DNA of 47,843 bases from Shewanella canadensis (GTDB lineage Bacteria > Pseudomonadota > Gammaproteobacteria > Enterobacterales > Shewanellaceae), in contig NZ_RXNU01000021.1 in NCBI RefSeq assembly GCF_003966225.1, positions 1 to 47,843 of the forward strand. Direction: 5' to 3'. The translations under genes and the position numbers were made by a program. The notes under the pieces are model-generated. The model ran no database searches, was not told where the DNA came from, and saw only the letters and a program-made list of their open reading frames with translations. This document shows, one piece after another, positions 44,387-47,843 of the stretch. Position 1 is the first letter of the stretch. The number at the start of each line of letters is the position of its first letter.

Positions 44387-45349
44387 CTAAACAGCGCTTC
44401 TTAAACTTATTTCACCGCCAACAAAGGCTTCTAACCCATTATTTGTATCGAGTAGAATAGCTCCAGTCTCATCGATTCCGCGACAGATACCAAGCACCTG
44501 GTTTTCTCCCATCAATAACTTGACCTCTTTACCATAAAAGATATCTATCTCTTGCCACCTTGGTAAGAAGACTCTCATCCCATGAGATTCGAATTCGATA
44601 AGGTCTTGATGCAATTGTTTCTGCAGGGCCACCATCAAGTCGGTCTTATTCAAACTTGGGTCCTGAAGTGACAAGTCACTCCAAGGTTGATCAATCTTCT
44701 CACCCTGAGTATCAGACATGGAAACATTTATCCCGATTCCGATGACCAAGTGACAATGGCTATCCGCCTGCCCATTCATCTCTATCAATACGCCGGCAAG
44801 TTTCCTGTCATTAAGGTAAATATCATTAGGCCACTTGACACCTAGACCCTCGATCTTGAACGACTCCAATGTCTTTACTAAAGAACAGGCAACGACAAGA
44901 CTTAAGCCCGCCGCCTGCGCCATCCCTTGAGATAAGTTCCAGTACATTGAACAATAAAGGTGACATCCATAGGGAGAAACCCAAGTCCTTCCACGTCTTC
45001 CTCTGCCGGCCGATTGATATTCTGTTACACAGATATCACCAGAGTTAAGCTCATCGACGTTCTTAAGGAGAAATGCATTAGTGCTCGAGATTTCATCGAA
45101 ATAAAAACAACGTTGATTAATTGCTGATGTTAATTTCTTTTCATCTATGAGTGAAATAGCATTAGCAAGTTTGTAGCCCTTACCCTTAACACTATAGATT
45201 TCTACGCCATACTCTTCTAACGCGGAAATGTGTTTACCAATCGCAGTTCTTGATATTCCCGCTTGCTTAGCCAAGACCTCACCAGACACAAAGCCTCCGG
45301 AGTTAAGCGTGGCTATGATGGCGCGTTTTCTTTCCCATTGTTCAATCAT
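44387..45349 (-). CDS. birA: Biotin operon repressor / biotin-protein ligase BirA
   Basis: 320 residues. N-terminal winged helix (GEVLAKQAGISRTAIGKHIS, about 23-42) binds DNA; the ligase domain has GRGRRGR (115-121, biotinyl-AMP loop) and KWPNDIYL (172-179), and the C-terminal domain is SH3-like. It joins biotin to AccB and, as holorepressor, controls bio genes. ATG at 45349 follows GGAG by 7-8 nt; a TTG one codon earlier is less likely. It overlaps murB by 8 nt. Its TAG lies in a 9-bp hairpin (44380-44401). Confidence 0.96.
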   Translation of the reverse strand: MIEQWERKRAIIATLNSGGFVSGEVLAKQAGISRTAIGKHISALEEYGVEIYSVKGKGYKLANAISLIDEKKLTSAINQRCFYFDEISSTNAFLLKNVDELNSGDICVTEYQSAGRGRRGRTWVSPYGCHLYCSMYWNLSQGMAQAAGLSLVVACSLVKTLESFKIEGLGVKWPNDIYLNDRKLAGVLIEMNGQADSHCHLVIGIGINVSMSDTQGEKIDQPWSDLSLQDPSLNKTDLMVALQKQLHQDLIEFESHGMRVFLPRWQEIDIFYGKEVKLLMGENQVLGICRGIDETGAILLDTNNGLEAFVGGEISLRSAV

Positions 45350-46376
45350 CAATTAACTCCTGCTCTCCATAAGCTCCCATGACCCTAGGTTCGGCTTCTA
45401 AAGTCACATCGAATTTGTTTTTAATTGTCTCTATAACTTTTAATGCGAGCTTAAGGATATCTTTACCGCTAGCCTGCCCTCGATTAATTAATACCAAAGC
45501 TTGCTGCTCATGAACAGCCGCATCACCAACAGATGCCCCCTTTAAGCCGGCATTATCAATTAACCAGCCTGCCGCTAATTTTACTGAACCATCAGGCAAA
45601 GGATAGCCAACAAGCGATGGGTGTTTCTCAATCAACTCTTGGAATTTCGAAGATGAGATAATTGGATTTTTAAAAAAACTACCTGCATTTCCTATCAACC
45701 TTGGATCGGGAAGTTTTTCATTACGAGTACTGCAGATACAGTCAAAAATCTCCTTCGGGGTAACGCCTGTGTTTTCAAAGCGCTTTAGAGGACCATATGA
45801 TAGGTTAGGTTGCCAATTTTTGGCTAACTTAATTCCAACACTGGTGATGACAGAAATCCCCTTTAAGACTCCCTTAAAAATAGATTCTCGATAGCCAAAC
45901 TGACACTCATCCTGCTTATAACGTGTTAATTCACCATCACGGAGATCGAGAAATTCAACCCAATCGCAGATCTCCATAAACTCTACTCCATAAGCACCGA
46001 TATTTTGAATTGGCGCAGCCCCGACCGTCCCAGGGATCAATGCCAGATTTTCTAGCCCTGGCATCGAGGCTGCCAAACAGTATTCAACTAATCGATGCCA
46101 TCCTTCACCGGCTTCCACATTTAGATAATAAAACTCATCATCTTCATGGCAGACGATACCTTTGGAGCAAACCTGAACAACGGTACCCAGATAGTTTTCA
46201 GTTAATAAAATATTACTGCCGCCACCCAATACCAAATAAGGCTTCCCCTCAGCAAACAGCTTTGAGCATAACCTTATTAGTTCGCTTTTCGTGTCTACCG
46301 ATATCAATTCACTACAGGCGTAGTCGACACCGAACGTATTATAGGGTTTTAACGAGCAATTTGATTTAACTGACAT
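45342..46376 (-). CDS. murB: UDP-N-acetylenolpyruvoylglucosamine reductase MurB
   Basis: About 344 residues, type I MurB. FAD-binding segment VLGGGSNILL, NIGAYGVE (the glycine-rich substrate region), catalytic serine in GNAGSFFKNP and C-terminal glutamate in EPRVMGAYGE. It makes UDP-MurNAc for peptidoglycan. The start is uncertain: ATG at 46376 gives SLKPYNTFG at the family position; ATG at 46415 is in frame and adds 13 residues. Neither has a strong Shine-Dalgarno sequence. Cotranscribed with birA. Confidence 0.93.
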   Translation of the reverse strand: MSVKSNCSLKPYNTFGVDYACSELISVDTKSELIRLCSKLFAEGKPYLVLGGGSNILLTENYLGTVVQVCSKGIVCHEDDEFYYLNVEAGEGWHRLVEYCLAASMPGLENLALIPGTVGAAPIQNIGAYGVEFMEICDWVEFLDLRDGELTRYKQDECQFGYRESIFKGVLKGISVITSVGIKLAKNWQPNLSYGPLKRFENTGVTPKEIFDCICSTRNEKLPDPRLIGNAGSFFKNPIISSSKFQELIEKHPSLVGYPLPDGSVKLAAGWLIDNAGLKGASVGDAAVHEQQALVLINRGQASGKDILKLALKVIETIKNKFDVTLEAEPRVMGAYGEQELIDD

Positions 46377-46415
46377 AGTCTGTGGTTTTATGGCAAAGGA
46401 ATCATTGTAGCGCAT

Positions 46416-46609
46416 TTAGAGTAAGGAAAATAATCACTATATAGATTCTCAAATACCCAATGACATGCACACTCGTTCGTAGCAGAAGATGATGACTCTC
46501 TATGTCTGAGGTCGTCCAAAAAAGAGCCCTACAATAGCGTCACGAAAACCGAGACGCTCGCCCTAATACTATTAAATATTATGACATCAAACAGAATCGT
46601 TACGTGATT
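46416..46609. other. Intergenic sequence upstream of murB
   Basis: I see no gene, RNA or clear promoter here. It leads into the degenerate tRNA array that starts at about 46610 with an ACCGGGTC/GACCCGGT inverted repeat (46610-46636). Confidence 0.4.
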
Positions 46610-46658
46610 ACCGGGTCAATATCTTAAAGACCCGGTGTTGATAGAGGCGAAAAAAAAT

Positions 46659-46798
46659 CAGACCGAACCATGCAGTTAAACATCTTTTTTGAGTTACGTA
46701 TGCCGAATGGCATCTGGAACACCATGAGTCCAACTGAACTACGACGTGCAGGGAAGCACCAATGTCACGTAGACCATGGATTACGAGAGTGACCGCCC
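46659..46798 (-). pseudogene. Degenerate tRNA-Asp-like unit E
   Basis: Reading leftward from 46798: GGGCGG (acceptor 5' strand), a 50-nt insert, TAGTTCAGTTGG (intact D-arm of tRNA-Asp), then a diverged stretch with an ATGCC/GGCAT hairpin (46700-46713). The 3' half with CCA is missing. The insert has two hairpins, GTCAC/GTGAC and GTGC/GCAC, also present in unit C. At the far end, 46659-46685 resembles 47040-47067 of unit D. Confidence 0.55.
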
Positions 46799-46817
46799 TT
46801 AGATTTTTCCAATACAA

Positions 46818-46866
46818 CGAAAAAAAGCCTGCCCTATTTTTTGATAAAAGTGCAGAGGCTTTCGTC
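46818..46866 (-). terminator. Array terminator 5 (type 1, degraded)
   Basis: CGAAAAAAAGCCT and AGAGGCTTTCG keep the ends of the type 1 terminator (at 47494 and 47119), but the middle is replaced by an AT-rich stretch. On the minus strand the T run is present. Confidence 0.55.
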
Positions 46867-46889
46867 TTTAATTTTTTAAATAACAGATA

Positions 46890-46937
46890 CGAAAAAGCCC
46901 TAACCTAATTCTGTAGAGAAATGGTTAGGGCTTATCG
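46890..46937 (-). terminator. Array terminator 4 (type 2)
   Basis: AAGCCCTAACC and GGTTAGGGCTT form a perfect stem, with TTTTTCG on the minus-strand side. The same AAGCCCTA core recurs at 47341. Confidence 0.75.
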
Positions 46938-47118
46938 TAATGTTTGAGGGTGAATATGACGTAGTCATGTGCTTATGAACGCGAGGCATGTTCAAAAATG
47001 TTCCCTACATTTTTAGACATTTCCAATATCCATATCAGTCAGATGCCGAACTGGGCAGTTAAGCATGGATGCTGTTGGACGGGACGGCCGCGACATCTAT
47101 AAATCACATATTCCAAAA
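46938..47118 (-). pseudogene. Degenerate unit D
   Basis: Strongly decayed. Only GTTGGACGGGAC (near 47073) recalls the tRNA-Asp 3' end, and CAGATGCCGAACTGGGCAGT (47040) recalls unit E. No reading frame or foldable tRNA is visible. Confidence 0.35.
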
Positions 47119-47153
47119 CGAAAAAAGTCTCTACATTTCTGTAGAGGCTTTCG
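47119..47153 (-). terminator. Array terminator 3 (type 1)
   Basis: AAAGTCTCTACA and TGTAGAGGCTTT with a TTTC loop differ by one base from the type 1 terminator at 47494; that change turns a G-C pair into G-T or a mismatch. T run on the minus strand. Confidence 0.8.
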
Positions 47154-47162
47154 TCTTTGTGT

Positions 47163-47307
47163 TGGCGGAGCGAACGGGACTCGAATATGCCTTCGGCACG
47201 CATGACAGGCCAACTATCTCTAACAAAAAGCCCTAACCAACTGAACGACGACATGCATGGAAGCATTAATGTCACGAAGACCATGGATGGTCGAGAGTGA
47301 CCGCTCT
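47163..47307 (-). pseudogene. Degenerate tRNA-Asp unit C with 54-nt insertion
   Basis: Reading leftward: AGAGCGG, a 54-nt insert (47247-47300), GTTCAGTTGGTTAG (D-arm), a 19-nt insertion, GGCCTGTC (anticodon stem and GTC), GTGCCGAAGGCAT hairpin in place of the variable and 5' T-arm, then TTCGAGTCCCGTTCGCTCCG and CCA. Too many insertions for a working tRNA. It keeps the encoded CCA and both D-arm and 3' acceptor. Confidence 0.75.
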
Positions 47308-47340
47308 GCTCGTATCTTTTTATTCCATAAATAACAGACA

Positions 47341-47375
47341 CGAAAAAGCCCTAACATTTCTGCTAGGGCTTATCG
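47341..47375 (-). terminator. Array terminator 2 (type 2)
   Basis: AAGCCCTA and TAGGGCTT stem, followed by TTTTTCG on the minus strand; follows unit B. Confidence 0.85.
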
Positions 47376-47381
47376 TAATGT

Positions 47382-47473
47382 TGGCGGAGCGGACGGGACT
47401 CGAATGTGCCTTCGGCACGTGAGACAGGCCGCTTTCTATTCATAAAGAGGCTAACCAACTGAACTTCCGCTCT
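47382..47473 (-). pseudogene. Degenerate tRNA-Asp unit B
   Basis: 92 nt. Acceptor AGAGCGG still pairs with CCGCTCC at six of seven positions; D-arm AAGTTCAGTTGGTTAG is intact, then a 19-nt insertion, CGGCCTGTC with the Asp anticodon, and a GTGCC/GGCAC hairpin replacing the variable loop and T-stem 5' strand. The 3' part TTCGAGTCCCGTCCGCTCCG and CCA is identical to the real tRNA-Asp at 47538. Confidence 0.8.
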
Positions 47474-47491
47474 TTTGGTTTTATCCGCCAC

Positions 47492-47528
47492 AACGAAAAA
47501 AGCCTCTACATTTCTGTAGAGGCTTTCG
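47492..47528 (-). terminator. rRNA operon terminator 1 (type 1)
   Basis: AAAGCCTCTACA and TGTAGAGGCTTT around a GAAA loop, with TTTTTCG following leftward, 10 nt past tRNA-Asp. A strong intrinsic terminator that should end the rRNA transcript. Confidence 0.93.
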
Positions 47529-47537
47529 TCTTTGTGT

Positions 47538-47614
47538 TGGCGGAGCGGACGGGACTCGAACCCGCGACCCCCGGCGTGACAGGCCGGTATTCTAACCAAC
47601 TGAACTACCGCTCC
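47538..47614 (-). tRNA. tRNA-Asp (GTC)
   Basis: 77 nt with CCA encoded. Acceptor GGAGCGG/CCGCTCC fully paired; D-arm TAGTTCAGTTGGTTAGAA; anticodon GTC in CCTGTCACG; T-arm GGGTTCGAGTCCC. It is the distal gene of the rRNA operon, 99 nt after 5S, and is the only intact member of the array that follows. Confidence 0.97.
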
Positions 47615-47713
47615 TTTAGCAAAGTGCTTACGCATAATGCTAAATTCTTTTATCGTCGCTAACTTGTCAGGGTTAGTAGACGTGCTCTCACTATAAGTGA
47701 AAACTTATTAGGC

Positions 47714-47830
47714 GCCTGGAAATGACCTACTCTCACATGGGGAGACCCCACACTACCATCGGCGCGATTGCGTTTCACTTCTGAGTTCGAGATGGGATCA
47801 GGTGGGGCCACAATGCTATGGTTTCCAGAC
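47714..47830 (-). rRNA. rrf: 5S ribosomal RNA
   Basis: About 117 nt. Minus strand begins GTCTGGAAACCATAGC and ends with its pairing partner TTTCCAGGC; the conserved CTCAGAAGTGAAAC loop and GATGGTAGTGTGGGG are present. The gene appears complete; the 23S gene lies outside the window to the right. Ends are set by the terminal helix. Confidence 0.95.
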
Positions 47831-47843
47831 TAATTTGGTAAAA

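Noticed and set aside
47163..47614. Repeats spaced like a CRISPR array
   Set aside because: Units are tRNA-derived, of unequal length and decay, with terminators between; no cas genes are present.
46608..47635. Leftward open frames of 69, 100 and 90 codons in the tRNA array
   Set aside because: They cross tRNA-like units and terminators, share peptide pieces only because the DNA repeats, and have no ribosome-binding sites.

Overview
The window looks like a chromosomal segment of a marine Shewanella-type gammaproteobacterium. The evidence is the gene order (murB-birA-coaA-tRNAs-tuf-secE-nusG, then ribosomal protein and RNA polymerase genes, then cytochrome c maturation genes), the small cytochrome scyA lying inside the ccm cluster, moderate GC, and the rRNA sequence. 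I do not assign a species. Two rRNA operons bound it, both read leftward: the tail of one (5S rRNA plus tRNA-Asp) enters at the right edge, and the 16S start of another leaves at the left edge. Everything between is one 47.6-kb block of mostly essential genes flanked by direct repeats.

Left part (1-10.7 kb): the 16S 5' end, its leader with boxB/boxA/boxC and two promoters, then cytochrome c maturation System I. A leftward operon holds ccmF-ccmG-ccmH plus a thioredoxin-fold protein. Facing away from it is ccmI, here a separate gene. Next come the cytochrome c5-like scyA (leftward) and ccmABCDE (rightward). These genes export and chaperone haem (CcmABCDE), reduce apocytochrome thiols (CcmG, CcmH) and ligate haem (CcmF, CcmH, CcmI); ScyA is one product of the pathway. 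An orphan periplasmic binding protein closes this part.

Centre (10.8-42.7 kb), all leftward: alpha operon (rpsM-rpsK-rpsD-rpoA-rplQ), spc operon (rplN to rpmJ, including secY), S10 operon (rpsJ to rpsQ), str operon (rpsL-rpsG-fusA-tuf), the rplKAJL-rpoBC block, secE-nusG, and a second tuf. In E. coli the str/S10/spc/alpha and rif regions lie far apart; here they are contiguous. Autoregulatory leaders resembling the known S4 (alpha), L4 (S10) and L10 (rplJ) targets are visible, as are sigma70-type promoters. Several of these carry a GC-rich discriminator like that of rrn P1.

Right part (42.9-47.8 kb): tRNA-Gly, -Tyr and -Thr upstream of tuf, rightward coaA, leftward murB-birA, then about 1 kb downstream of the rRNA operon. 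That 1 kb is the most unusual sequence here: one intact tRNA-Asp followed by at least three decayed tRNA-Asp-like units, separated by two alternating kinds of intrinsic terminator. Two of the units share a structured insertion of about 50 nt at the same tRNA position, and all three share a replacement hairpin. No mobile element, CRISPR array or phage gene is visible.
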